64,000 bases of DNA from positions 1-64,000 of the forward strand of contig JAEUWC010000005.1 of NCBI GenBank assembly GCA_016786465.1. Direction: 5' to 3'. Both the position numbers and the translations under genes were made by a program. The stretch comes from Bdellovibrionales bacterium (GTDB taxonomy: Bacteria > Bdellovibrionota > UBA1018). A model generated the notes under the pieces. It was not told where the DNA came from, did no database searches, and saw nothing but the letters and a program-made list of their open reading frames with translations. Positions 43,211-51,610 of the stretch are shown in pieces (position 1 is the stretch's first letter; each line of letters starts with the position of its first letter).

Positions 43211-45205
43211 ATGCGGTCCCCAAAGAAACCCAAAAACGAAGCCCAAAGATTGAAGGCCCTTCAAGCGCTGAACATTCTGGACACGCTTCCTGAACCCGAT
43301 TTTGACGAGATTACTTTTCTGGCTTCGCAGATTTGCGGAACTCCGGTCGCTTTGATTTCGCTGGTGGATGAAAATCGGCAATGGTTCAAATCCAAGTGGG
43401 GATTGTCGGGTGACGAAACCGCGCGGGACGTTTCTTTCTGTGGCCATGCAATTCTGGAAAGTTCGCCACTGGTCGTTGCAGACGCCAAACAAGATGCGCG
43501 ATTTTCAGATAACCCCTTAGTGACGGGCGAACCCCATGTTCAATTCTATGCCGGAGCGCCTTTGCTTTCTCCCGACGGTTTTGCCATCGGCACCGTTTGC
43601 GTGATCGATTCAAAACCCAAGAACTTGTCGCAAGACCAAGTGCGCGCGCTTCAGACTCTATCCAAGCAAGTCACACGAATTCTCGAGTACCATCAGAAAC
43701 TGGATGAATTGGAATTCAAGAACACAGCCGCTAACGCCGTATTCGACGGAATCGTCCTGCAAGACAAAGAAGGCAGGATCATTAATTTCAATCAGGCGGC
43801 GCTAGAAGTTTTGAGCCTAAGTGAAGCGCAGCTTTTGGGTCGTTCGTCTTTAGATCCTCAGTGGCGTTGCATTCGCGAAGATGGATCCCCTTTTCCAGGA
43901 CAAGACCACCCGGCAATGGTTTGCTTAAGGACCGGGCAGGAACAAAAGAACGTCTTGATGGGCGTGCAAACGAAAGACGGAACCCGATGGATTCGGATCA
44001 ATTCGATGCCCATTTTTGGAAAAGATCGAAACACCCCGATTCGCGCAGTGACTAGCTTTTCAGACATCACCGCAAGGATCGAAGCGACGAAAGAAGCGCA
44101 AAGGCAACGCACGCGACTGACGCAGATTCTAGACGGCGTCCCGATGTTGGTCGGTCATTGGAGTTCCGACCTTTACAGCCTGAATTCGAACAAAGCGTAC
44201 CAAGAATTCTTTGGTTTGAGCGCGGATCAGATCGACGGAATGCCCATGAAGAAGCTTTTGGGTGAAGACGTATTCAGGAAGAACCAACCTTTCATTCAAG
44301 AAGCGCTTGCGGGTAAAAGGCCATCTTTTGAACGCAGGTTGAAACACGCCGATGGAACACTTCACGACACCTTGGTGACTTACATTCCTCAGTTTGAAGA
44401 CGGAAAGGTTGCCAGCTTTCTTTCGGTTTCCACCGACATCACTGAACTTCGCAAATCGGAAGTCGAACGAAAAGCGCTTGAATCCCGACTTTCGGAATCT
44501 GCAAAACTGACCGCACTTGGAGAAATGTCGGCCGGGATTGCTCATGAAATCAATAACCCCTTGGCCATCATTCATGGCAAAACATCCATTTTGATTCAAA
44601 AAATCGAAAACGAATCTACGTCTTTAGAAAACGTTCACACGGAACTTTTGAAGATCGAAGGAAACATCAATCGAATCGTCAGAATCGTGAAAGCGCTTCG
44701 AACCTATTCCCGAAACGCAGAAAACGATGAAATGAAGCCGGTCATCATGAATGACGTCTTTCAGGAAACCATCGAACTTTGCCATGAAAAGTTTCAAAAG
44801 GCAGGCATTGAAATCCGACTGAAATGCGACCCAAAGGTTCAGATTCTGGCGCGTGCGACCCAAGTGTCCCAGGCATTGATGAATCTGCTTCAGAATGCCT
44901 ATGACGCCATTGAATCTTTGGATGAAAAGTGGATTGAATTGAAGGCTGTCGAAAAAGGTGACCGCATCATTCTAAGCGTGACCGACAGTGGAAATGGGAT
45001 TCCTGAAGCCATTACAAAAAAGATCATGCAACCCTTCTTCACGACCAAGGAAGTTGGAAGGGGAACGGGCCTTGGATTGAGCATTACCCAAGGGATTGCA
45101 CAGTCGCATAATGGGACCCTAGTTTACGACGAACAAGCCAAGCACACGACTTTCATTCTTTCATTGCCCAGCTACAATCTGCCAAAGACGCGCCAAGCGG
45201 CGTAG
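43211..45205 (+). CDS. Soluble sensor histidine kinase (GAF-PAS-PAS-HisKA-HATPase)
   Basis: 664 residues with no membrane helix. Domains in order: GAF (about 10-160, '[20 protein letters not shown]', '[11 protein letters not shown]'), PAS with PAC (about 165-290), second PAS (about 295-420), HisKA with phosphoacceptor His445 in '[13 protein letters not shown]', and HATPase with '[10 protein letters not shown]', 'DSGNGIPE' and 'GRGTGLGLS'. The GAF plus PAS set points to a cytoplasmic small-molecule or redox signal. It has no receiver and no adjacent regulator. GTG 43205 is an alternative start two codons upstream. Confidence 0.93.
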   Translation: MRSPKKPKNEAQRLKALQALNILDTLPEPDFDEITFLASQICGTPVALISLVDENRQWFKSKWGLSGDETARDVSFCGHAILESSPLVVADAKQDARFSDNPLVTGEPHVQFYAGAPLLSPDGFAIGTVCVIDSKPKNLSQDQVRALQTLSKQVTRILEYHQKLDELEFKNTAANAVFDGIVLQDKEGRIINFNQAALEVLSLSEAQLLGRSSLDPQWRCIREDGSPFPGQDHPAMVCLRTGQEQKNVLMGVQTKDGTRWIRINSMPIFGKDRNTPIRAVTSFSDITARIEATKEAQRQRTRLTQILDGVPMLVGHWSSDLYSLNSNKAYQEFFGLSADQIDGMPMKKLLGEDVFRKNQPFIQEALAGKRPSFERRLKHADGTLHDTLVTYIPQFEDGKVASFLSVSTDITELRKSEVERKALESRLSESAKLTALGEMSAGIAHEINNPLAIIHGKTSILIQKIENESTSLENVHTELLKIEGNINRIVRIVKALRTYSRNAENDEMKPVIMNDVFQETIELCHEKFQKAGIEIRLKCDPKVQILARATQVSQALMNLLQNAYDAIESLDEKWIELKAVEKGDRIILSVTDSGNGIPEAITKKIMQPFFTTKEVGRGTGLGLSITQGIAQSHNGTLVYDEQAKHTTFILSLPSYNLPKTRQAA

Positions 45206-45356
45206 GCGCCTGATTTGTGCGATTCAATGGCACTGACTAAGTTTTAGACAGTCTAGGATAGGCCATACAGTCCGGTGCGAATAGGCTTCCTTATCTTCAA
45301 ATAGTGCGATTTGTGCGGCAGAAATCTTAGGCACTATCCTTGCTTTGATAGCCAGT

Positions 45357-45611
45357 ATGAAAGTTACACTCATGGCTATTGCCTTTTTGACTGCCACATC
45401 CGCATTTGCCAATGAATGCCCATCGATCTGTACGGTTGAAGAAGAAGAAACCTTTCCAACCGACTCGGATGCGTTTGTACCCCGACGGCTTGGATTTGTA
45501 ATCAAGCTGAATGGCGAACAATTCAGACCGTACGTTTACGATGAAAAGTCAGTAGCGATTGCAAAAGCGAAAAGCTACGAAGCCAAGAAGATTTGCGTCT
45601 ATATTGAATAA
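45357..45611 (+). CDS. Small secreted protein of unknown function
   Basis: 84 residues from ATG 45357. The signal peptide ends 'TSAFANE' (about residue 18) and the mature peptide of about 65 residues has three Cys residues. No family recognised. A hairpin spans its stop codon. Confidence 0.68.
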   Translation: MKVTLMAIAFLTATSAFANECPSICTVEEEETFPTDSDAFVPRRLGFVIKLNGEQFRPYVYDEKSVAIAKAKSYEAKKICVYIE

Positions 45612-45620
45612 CAATAGACG
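45596..45620. terminator. Hairpin over the stop of the small secreted-protein gene
   Basis: CGTCTAT at 45596-45602 pairs with ATAGACG at 45614-45620, and an inner TTG/CAA extends the stem. It lies between two convergent genes and could act as a weak terminator for both, but there is no T-tract in either direction. Confidence 0.4.
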
Positions 45621-45624
45621 CGGC

Positions 45625-46875
45625 CTACGGAACGTTGTCGAAGTACGGAGTCAGAATCACCGGAAGCCCCTGAGTCCCGGTTGAATCGACCGGTGTTACG
45701 ACACAGAAGACCTGAAAGTCTCCTACCCCTTCGCGGCCATTAAAGGGGCCGCCCACCCCGGCGTAATCATCGCGATCTACACTAGGGCCAGTCGCGCCTA
45801 CGAGGGGAAAATGGCAGTCTAAATAGTTCTGAGCTGCGGCCCCACAATCCGCAGTGATCGAGTCTAAATCTGCATAGTACCACTGATAAAGATGAGTTCC
45901 CGGCGTACCGGACCCGCCCTGAAACTGAATTGGAATCCCCCGATAATTTGATCCAGATGGAATGGTCCAAACATTGGTTGTCGAATTGAAGTTGGTGTAG
46001 TGGGTTTCAGAAATTCCACGAATATAGGGAAAAGACGGAAAGGACCCACGCGGCCACAATGCTTGTGTCGTTTCTTCGATGATCGCGATTTCCGCGTCAG
46101 TGAAGGAACCTTTCTTTGCACCCCAAAACCGGAAATGATGACCCAGGGGGTGGGAATTCGTAGCGATCTTGAACTCTGCGCGCGTCTGAGGCGCGGACAC
46201 CGTAAAATCCATGATAAGATCGCTGTTCAACCAAGCCTTGACCTGTGTTCCTTCGTGGCGGACCCGAAGCAAGTAGTCGGTTCCAAATACAGGATAGATC
46301 ACTGATGAATAGAATTTTGATCCGTTTTGCGCTGTAAACTCGAAGCGATAATCTGACATCCATTTAAGATCAATTCCAATGGCTTCATTGAAGATCCCAT
46401 GCCAAAGACGAAACGCGTAGACTTGGTCGATATCACCGTCCCAGCCTGAAACCGTTCCCGGGCTGGATTCAAAGGAAGGCCCTAGCCCGTTTCGGATGTC
46501 CACAAATCGATCGTAGTCGCTGTACTCGCGGTAATGGGAATATCCGTTGTCAAACCCGTACCAGACGTTTGCAGGATCAATCAGCGGCGTTACCAATAGA
46601 AGTTCTTTTCCTACAGGCTTGTTGATTCCGAAAGTTTTTAACCCCTGAACACTTGACTGCCCTGAATCGGCGGAAGCAGGAAGACTTAGCCCGGTATTCT
46701 GATAAGCAGATCCAGCTGCTGTTCCCCAGTCCACAATTGCTGCCAGTTTCTCGATCTGTTCCGCATACGTTGGCGTAGTAGTCTTCACAGTCCGGACGGT
46801 CGCCGTACCCGTGCACGCCAAAAAGCAGATAGGAATCAACATCACCCCAAGTGACTGCAAGCCCCAAAACCCCAT
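45625..46875 (-). CDS. Lipoprotein of unknown function, beta-sandwich-like
   Basis: 416 residues from ATG 46875. A lipobox 'CFLAC' ends a hydrophobic signal of 22 residues, which argues against the longer frame to 46923. The middle part ('SGWDGDIDQVYAFRLWHG', 'DYLLRVRHEGTQVKAWLNSDLIMDF') resembles a lectin/LamG-like sandwich that holds a carbohydrate or a surface ligand; this is a weak match from memory. The C-terminal part contains two disulfide candidates. Surface or periplasmic protein. Confidence 0.75.
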   Translation of the reverse strand: MGFWGLQSLGVMLIPICFLACTGTATVRTVKTTTPTYAEQIEKLAAIVDWGTAAGSAYQNTGLSLPASADSGQSSVQGLKTFGINKPVGKELLLVTPLIDPANVWYGFDNGYSHYREYSDYDRFVDIRNGLGPSFESSPGTVSGWDGDIDQVYAFRLWHGIFNEAIGIDLKWMSDYRFEFTAQNGSKFYSSVIYPVFGTDYLLRVRHEGTQVKAWLNSDLIMDFTVSAPQTRAEFKIATNSHPLGHHFRFWGAKKGSFTDAEIAIIEETTQALWPRGSFPSFPYIRGISETHYTNFNSTTNVWTIPSGSNYRGIPIQFQGGSGTPGTHLYQWYYADLDSITADCGAAAQNYLDCHFPLVGATGPSVDRDDYAGVGGPFNGREGVGDFQVFCVVTPVDSTGTQGLPVILTPYFDNVP

Positions 46876-47022
46876 TGCTTCATTGTACAGCAGCAGGGCA
46901 TCCACTCCTAGCAATACTATCAACTTAACAGTTCATAACTTATTGTAACTAAAGGTAATTAATGCGGTCTCCGGTTGCGATACTGCGCCCTTCGGCGGTA
47001 GAATAGAAAGATAGGGGAACCC

Positions 47023-48198
47023 GTGAACCGCAAAACTGTGCTCGCGATTATCTTGCTTTTCGGCAGTAGCTGTACCCTGAGCATGCGGCACAGCGCACGA
47101 AAGTCGCTGACCGACCCTTTGCTTCCCTTTTCATTTTTGACCAGTGTTACTCACGTGGACATAGCGGGGAACACTCCCCGCCATGTCATCGCAGTAGATT
47201 TGAATCACGACGGACTTCCTGATTTGGTCGGGGCCGACAGCGGCGGTGCCACGACACGAATTCGATTGGCTGTAGGTGATGGAACTTTCGTTGCCATGCC
47301 AAACGTGAACGTCGGCGGAGCAAACTGGCTGGTCGCCGTTGCTGATCTGAACGGAGATTCACATCCGGACCTGACCGCAATTAGCGACGTCACCGACGGC
47401 GTCGCCGTCGCGCTTGGAGCCGGCGACGGAACATTCGCTGCTTCTACGGTTTATCCGACGGGCTCTGACCCAGGAGACATCGCGCTCACTGACTTGAACG
47501 GTGATTCTCGTCCGGACATCATCGTATTGAATCGCGATATCGCAGCGACTGCGATTCCGGATACAGTTTCAGTGCTGATCAATTCGGGGACGGGTACGTT
47601 TGCTGCACAAGTTCCTTACACAATCAGCAACGCGCCAGTATCTATGCAGGTCGCCGATTTTGACGGCGACTCAATCACCGACATCGTAGTTAATGCAGGC
47701 AACACGGATATTGATTTTTTAAAAGGGGTCGGAAATGGAACATTCGCCGCGAAGGTGACGTCGACTTCGGTCATTTTCACGGGTGGCCATATGGTTTCGT
47801 TGGACATCGATGGTGACGGAGACCGAGACATCGTCACTGTACACTCGTTTTCCGACTTCATCGGTTATAGCCTGAACAACGGAAACGGAACTTTTGCCAA
47901 CCACGTGCAGATTGTGACCAGTTACGCGGACGCGACCTCGCTTTTCACAGGCGACTTTAATTTTGACGGTCGCGCCGACTTGGGAATCGTTCGAGGAGTC
48001 GCTTCAAACGATCAACTGGATTTTTTTGCGGGACAAACTACGGCGCCTTATTTCGTTTTTGATCGAACCTATTCACTAGGCACAGACCAAACGACTGAGG
48101 TCAGCGCCAACACGGACATTGACGGCGACGGCTTTGTTGATGTGATTGGAGTATCTCTAAACACGGACGACGCCCTGATTCTGTACTCGTCGCAGTGA
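47023..48198 (+). CDS. Lipoprotein with seven FG-GAP/VCBS repeats
   Basis: 391 residues, GTG start behind AGGGGA. A lipobox-like 'LLFGSSC' follows the signal. Seven repeats of the 'D-x-(N/D)-x-D-x-x-x-D' calcium-binding type, e.g. 'DLNHDGLPDLVG', 'DLNGDSRPDIIV', 'DIDGDGDRDIVT', 'DIDGDGFVDVIG', alternate with 'NGNGTFA'-type FG-GAP turns, forming a beta-propeller. Such proteins act in adhesion or ligand binding at the cell surface. It is the last gene before the hairpin-rich accessory region. Confidence 0.9.
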   Translation: MNRKTVLAIILLFGSSCTLSMRHSARKSLTDPLLPFSFLTSVTHVDIAGNTPRHVIAVDLNHDGLPDLVGADSGGATTRIRLAVGDGTFVAMPNVNVGGANWLVAVADLNGDSHPDLTAISDVTDGVAVALGAGDGTFAASTVYPTGSDPGDIALTDLNGDSRPDIIVLNRDIAATAIPDTVSVLINSGTGTFAAQVPYTISNAPVSMQVADFDGDSITDIVVNAGNTDIDFLKGVGNGTFAAKVTSTSVIFTGGHMVSLDIDGDGDRDIVTVHSFSDFIGYSLNNGNGTFANHVQIVTSYADATSLFTGDFNFDGRADLGIVRGVASNDQLDFFAGQTTAPYFVFDRTYSLGTDQTTEVSANTDIDGDGFVDVIGVSLNTDDALILYSSQ

Positions 48199-48253
48199 AA
48201 CAGGGATTCAAGTCCGCTTCGCGTCTAAAGAACCTTGATCCAGCACTGGTAGT

Positions 48254-48423
48254 GTGGCGGAGAAGGAGGGATTGCCTTCCGGTCGTTTCGCTTCGCAAAA
48301 CGCCTGCAGGCCGGGCTCAGCGTCCACCCGCAAGCGGGTACCCGGACGCTTCCGCCATTCGAATCCCTCCTTAAGGTACGAAACATGCCACTGGCATGTT
48401 TCATTAACCGGATACTCCGCCAC
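48254..48423. repeat. Structured palindromic element A
   Basis: A nested set of inverted repeats. The outer stem is GTGGCGGAG at 48254-48262 with CTCCGCCAC at 48415-48423. Inside it AAGGAGGGATT at 48263-48273 pairs with AATCCCTCCTT at 48362-48372. Inner hairpins are AGCGTCC/GGACGCT (48319-48350, itself holding ACCCGC/GCGGGT) and, on the right branch, GAAACATGCCA/TGGCATGTTTC (48380-48402) with a single-base centre. There is no open reading frame that fits. As RNA it would fold into a branched structure. The purpose is unknown. Confidence 0.7.
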
Positions 48424-48607
48424 TTTTGAATTCCCACGAAGTCGGTCCATTCCCAAAAATCAAAAACACACCGCGCGTACAAGCTCTTCGGAAGCGTGAA
48501 GCGTTCGCGTGCAAAGCACGCGATCCGAAGGAGGACAGGAGTCCGCCTTGTGCGGGCGGTGTGTTTTTGATTGTTTGGGAATTAAGAGTCTTGGTTGGAA
48601 TTCAAAA
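48424..48607. repeat. Structured palindromic element B
   Basis: Follows element A directly. The outer arms are TTTTGAATTCC at 48424-48434 and GGAATTCAAAA at 48597-48607, with imperfect pairing beyond. A second long stem joins 48449-48475 with 48556-48582 (about 26 pairs with one bulge). Inside are CTTCGGA/TCCGAAG (48486-48530) around TCGCGTGC/GCACGCGA with an AAA loop (48505-48523), and GGAC/GTCC (48533-48544). No gene seen. Same general design as element A: long outer stem and short GC-rich inner hairpins. Confidence 0.7.
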
Positions 48608-48609
48608 AT

Positions 48610-48678
48610 GGCGAACAAGAGGTTGTAACTGACAGAAAATCTGACCCTGTTATTTCAATAGGTTAGATCTTGTTCGCC
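48610..48678. repeat. Palindromic element C containing the left 20-base terminal repeat
   Basis: GGCGAACAAGA at 48610-48620 is perfectly complementary to TCTTGTTCGCC at 48668-48678. The 47 bases between them contain the 20-base sequence that recurs inverted at 63481-63500. It is the third consecutive palindrome in the 588-base gene-free stretch 48199-48786; the remaining 108 bases before the next gene show only its Shine-Dalgarno AAGGAG. Confidence 0.7.
48627..48646. repeat. 20-base inverted repeat, left copy
   Basis: The bases AACTGACAGAAAATCTGACC are the exact reverse complement of 63481-63500. They lie in the loop of palindromic element C. Both copies also have TTCAAAAA and ATGGCG close by in the same direct orientation (48601-48613 and 63499-63516). 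Confidence 0.8.
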
Positions 48679-48786
48679 GGTCTTTCATAGCCTGAAACCT
48701 GTACCAGAAGCAAGGTTTAGACGGCCCTTCCGGTGCAACTGGCACGCCGCTTCCAATAGTGTTCCTCCATAAGGAGCACCGACCAC

Positions 48787-49182
48787 ATGACTAAAGTCTT
48801 ATTTTTCCCAAGGACCAGGGCGTCCTTCGATTCACTTTCTCGCGCCGCTGGACTGGAAGAGATATTTGCACACATCGAATCAAAGCCATCGACCGTCATT
48901 CTGTTTGTCGATCGAGATCGGTTTTGTGCAGACTACATTCAATCAGCTTCCTGGATCGCATCTAAGGTTCAAATTGTTGATGCGGATGCCGAAATCGTTG
49001 ATTCCTTTCAGATCGATCAAGTCCCCTGTTTTCAATTCTTCTTTAATGGCCACTGCGTAGGCGTATTGGTGGGTACAGCGGATGAAGTCGACTTTCAGAC
49101 ATTCATAGAAGGAATCAAAGAAGGCATTTTTGAAGGCCAAAAAGCAAAATCCCAGAAGGGACAAGGCCATGATTCAATTTAA
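48787..49182 (+). CDS. Thioredoxin-fold protein without CXXC active site
   Basis: 131 residues. The pattern 'TVILFVDRDRFCADY' (strand then helix), 'VQIVDADAEIVDSFQIDQ' and 'VPCFQFFFNGHCVGVLVG' follows a thioredoxin: strand, active-site helix, strand, cis-Pro in 'VPCF', FxNG strand and closing glycine. The active site position reads 'RDRFC', with one Cys instead of WCGPC, so it is unlikely to be a dithiol oxidoreductase. AAGGAG precedes the ATG. The downstream nuclease gene starts inside its last codons, which indicates coupled expression. Confidence 0.8.
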   Translation: MTKVLFFPRTRASFDSLSRAAGLEEIFAHIESKPSTVILFVDRDRFCADYIQSASWIASKVQIVDADAEIVDSFQIDQVPCFQFFFNGHCVGVLVGTADEVDFQTFIEGIKEGIFEGQKAKSQKGQGHDSI

Positions 49183-50512
49183 TACCACCGATTACTCGGT
49201 CTCGATCAAAAGTATTGTTCTTCATAGCAGACCTCTGGTTGAGCTGCTGGGGTCCAGACAAGAGAAGTACCATGAAGCAATTCTCGAAGGATGCATCAAT
49301 GTCGGTGCAGAAATCCTCCTACAGCGCGGAGTAGCCCAACAGGCAGACTGGCTAAAACAAACATTGGGAAGTCATCACGAACGAGTGATTGGGCTGTTAG
49401 ACCTTCATGCTGAAAAGATAGTGACCCGCTTCAGCAACGATCTCAACTTCCAGAATGAACAAGGCGTCTTAAGACCAGTGTTGGAATTGATTCGAGAGAC
49501 TAAGGTATCACTGGAGGGTCACACGGCTCAGGCAGTGACCCGCTTCCAAGAAAACCAGCAAGCACTGCTTCGCCAGATCGAAGAAGGGTTAAGCCCAAAC
49601 TTTCGCGAAAGCTACCTGAGCCAGTTTAAAGACTCGATGCTCAAAACCCTCCAGGATTTTTCTAAGGGACTAGATCCGGGATATTCCGAAAGCGTTCTTG
49701 CCCAGTTTGAGAAGCGTCTTGAGACGCAGTTTCTTCAGGAATCGGCGGATCCAGCGCGTCCGTCTCCTTGGCAGCGCCTACGGGAAGATTTTGCAAAGGA
49801 GTTGAAACTTCTACGCGATGAACTTCGTCAGGCGACAATCGCTATTCATTCCGAAAAAGCAATCGACGCTGTTACCCCGGCAAAAGGTGCGGTCTTCGAA
49901 GATGCAGTACTTGCGGCTCTTGGACCAATTGCAGAGGCTAGAAATGATTTAGTCACTTCCGTGGGTGCTCAGCCAGGACGGGGCACATCGAAATGCGGAG
50001 ACTTCGTTTATCTTGATGACGTGAGTAAAAAATCGATTGTGATTGAAGCTAAAGACTTGGGCAACCGAATCCGGTTCAGCGAAATTGAAGAATACATGGA
50101 TCGGGCGTTAACAAATCGGCAGGCGGCCTACGGGATCTACGTCGTGAAGAACGATGAAATACTTCCAACAGGAATTGGTCGATTCCACATTACGGCGAAG
50201 TTTATCGTCTGCGCATTTTCGATGCTTGAGCCTGCACTGAAGTTCTCAATTGCTAAAGTGCAAGCGAGTGCTGGATCGCCTGATGCGTTGATCGATGTTC
50301 CAAAGTTGATTCGCTTGATGGAGGAGGTTGAAGAGACCGCTACCCGACTTTCCGCAACATGGACCGCAGCGCAATCTGCCCAAAAGGCGATTACAAAAGT
50401 TGCAAAGGGGATCGATGTATCAACTCAAGCGCTCACTAGGGTGGTCGAAGAAGCCTGGGAAGTCTTGCGCAGACAGAACAATCGCGAAACGGACAAAGGG
50501 ACACTCGAATGA
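49169..50512 (+). CDS. Predicted PD-(D/E)XK nuclease with N-terminal coiled coil
   Basis: 447 residues from ATG 49169 (AAGGGACAAGGCC upstream), overlapping the thioredoxin-like gene by 14 bases. Residues about 60-235 are helical, coiled-coil type. The C-terminal half has 'GTSKCGDFVYL' and 'SIVIEAKDLGN': Asp278, Glu293 and Lys295 fit the D-Xn-ExK core of restriction-endonuclease-fold nucleases, with 'FSEIEEYMDRALTNRQAAYGIYVV' as the following helix and strand. RmuC also combines a coiled coil with this fold, but the overall match is weak. Likely DNA target; a defence role is possible from its island location. Confidence 0.78.
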   Translation: MIQFNTTDYSVSIKSIVLHSRPLVELLGSRQEKYHEAILEGCINVGAEILLQRGVAQQADWLKQTLGSHHERVIGLLDLHAEKIVTRFSNDLNFQNEQGVLRPVLELIRETKVSLEGHTAQAVTRFQENQQALLRQIEEGLSPNFRESYLSQFKDSMLKTLQDFSKGLDPGYSESVLAQFEKRLETQFLQESADPARPSPWQRLREDFAKELKLLRDELRQATIAIHSEKAIDAVTPAKGAVFEDAVLAALGPIAEARNDLVTSVGAQPGRGTSKCGDFVYLDDVSKKSIVIEAKDLGNRIRFSEIEEYMDRALTNRQAAYGIYVVKNDEILPTGIGRFHITAKFIVCAFSMLEPALKFSIAKVQASAGSPDALIDVPKLIRLMEEVEETATRLSATWTAAQSAQKAITKVAKGIDVSTQALTRVVEEAWEVLRRQNNRETDKGTLE

Positions 50513-50597
50513 GCAGTTCCATTGGAATGACCCGGCACCGAATTCGTTTTTACGATTTTCAGCACGTCATGAATCGATTCGGATAGCCTGATATTTT

Positions 50598-50966
50598 ATG
50601 GCACGCAAGCGTCGCGACCGTAAGGTCAGCACACCACTTAGCCTTTGGCTTCAGAAGTTGATGAAGGAGCAAAAGCTTTCCGTTCGAGATCTCTCGCTCA
50701 TCGCCGGAGTTCCATCATCGACGATTTACGGATGGGTTGATGGAGCAATCCCCTCAGAACCTGCCCTCCTGTTTGCGGTGCAGAGACTTGCCAATCGTTG
50801 GGGAGTCTCACTCGGCTTGGCACTGACTGGTGCATCTGATGCCATCGAACTATTGGCAGAAGCTGAGCGGGCTCTTCTTTTTGAAGGCTTGGTCGAAATT
50901 CGTGTGACCAAAGTTTACTCAAAAAATTCTTCGGTACTTGAAGTGAAGCCTGCGTTGAAGTCCTAG
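50598..50966 (+). CDS. HTH (XRE-like) DNA-binding protein
   Basis: 122 residues. After a basic start ('MARKRRDRK') comes 'LSLWLQKLMKEQKLSVRDLSLIAGVPSSTIYGWVDGAIPSE', a lambda-repressor-type helix-turn-helix with a typical recognition helix. A C-terminal helical part follows. Small cytoplasmic regulator, probably of the neighbouring island genes. Same strand as the nuclease gene, 85 bases after it. Confidence 0.82.
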   Translation: MARKRRDRKVSTPLSLWLQKLMKEQKLSVRDLSLIAGVPSSTIYGWVDGAIPSEPALLFAVQRLANRWGVSLGLALTGASDAIELLAEAERALLFEGLVEIRVTKVYSKNSSVLEVKPALKS

Positions 50967-51012
50967 CTTCGCAAGCATTGTATTAAATTACGATTCCGGA
51001 GCAGGAGATTGC

Positions 51013-51441
51013 GTGAATCCAACTGATATTGAGCGTATTTTGAGCCGGGACACCAGAACCGAGATCCAAAGATGGACGGGTGGCCTTACCGTCAAAGGCG
51101 CCAAGGTGTGGGTATGGGAAGTTAAGTACCATCGGTTTTTCTCTACACCGCTCAAACTTGAAGAGCTTGCGGCTGCCTATACCGACGGAATGCTTAAGGC
51201 TGAACAAATTCCCGATGGTGCATATGTCTGGGGTATTTGTAGAAATGCCCGTGTAGCGCGGTGGTCCCGTCGCGACCAATGTTTCTACTACCGTCGATTA
51301 AAAGGCGAATGGCGGACGGAAGCGATCTCGCATCCCGATCACGAGAACGATAAGGGGTTTGATGTTTTCATTCCCTGGCTAACACCTGTCTCACCTCTCG
51401 ACTTCGAGCGTGTTGATATTCCGTCAATTACAGCGTTTTGA
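51013..51441 (+). CDS. Protein of unknown function
   Basis: 142 residues; GTG start with a good AGGAG eight bases upstream. No signal peptide or membrane segment. Contains 'RWTGGLTVKGAKVWVWEVKYHRFFSTP' and many aromatic residues in a probably alpha/beta fold. No family recognised. It sits between the HTH gene and the envelope cassette; about 170 bases after it hold no gene. Confidence 0.7.
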   Translation: MNPTDIERILSRDTRTEIQRWTGGLTVKGAKVWVWEVKYHRFFSTPLKLEELAAAYTDGMLKAEQIPDGAYVWGICRNARVARWSRRDQCFYYRRLKGEWRTEAISHPDHENDKGFDVFIPWLTPVSPLDFERVDIPSITAF

Positions 51442-51610
51442 AAGCGAAGTCGTCCTTTCTAAAATCGTAGTTCCGACCATTTCGTCCTTAAGTACGAATA
51501 AACCGATGAATCGCTCGTTTTTGCCGATATGTTTCTCAATCGCATTTTTTTAATTCAGAAATGAATCAGCCAAACATTTTGGCTACCGGCGATAGGGGGA
51601 ACCATTTTGC

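Noticed and set aside
48254-48423. A serine-type tRNA gene or tRNA fragment on the minus strand
   Set aside because: TTCGAATCCC at 48358-48367 looks like a T-loop and the outer GGCGGAG/CTCCGCC like an acceptor stem, but the bases beside the T-loop do not pair as a 5-base T-stem, the length is far too great, and no anticodon arm can be drawn. It is better described as a nested palindrome.
48254-48607. Integron attC-like cassette sites
   Set aside because: The required GTTRRRY / RYYYAAC ends are not present at the stem bases and there is no integron integrase of the IntI type in view.
48254-48678. Retron or group II intron RNA
   Set aside because: The hairpins resemble a structured RNA, but no reverse transcriptase gene lies in the accessory region.
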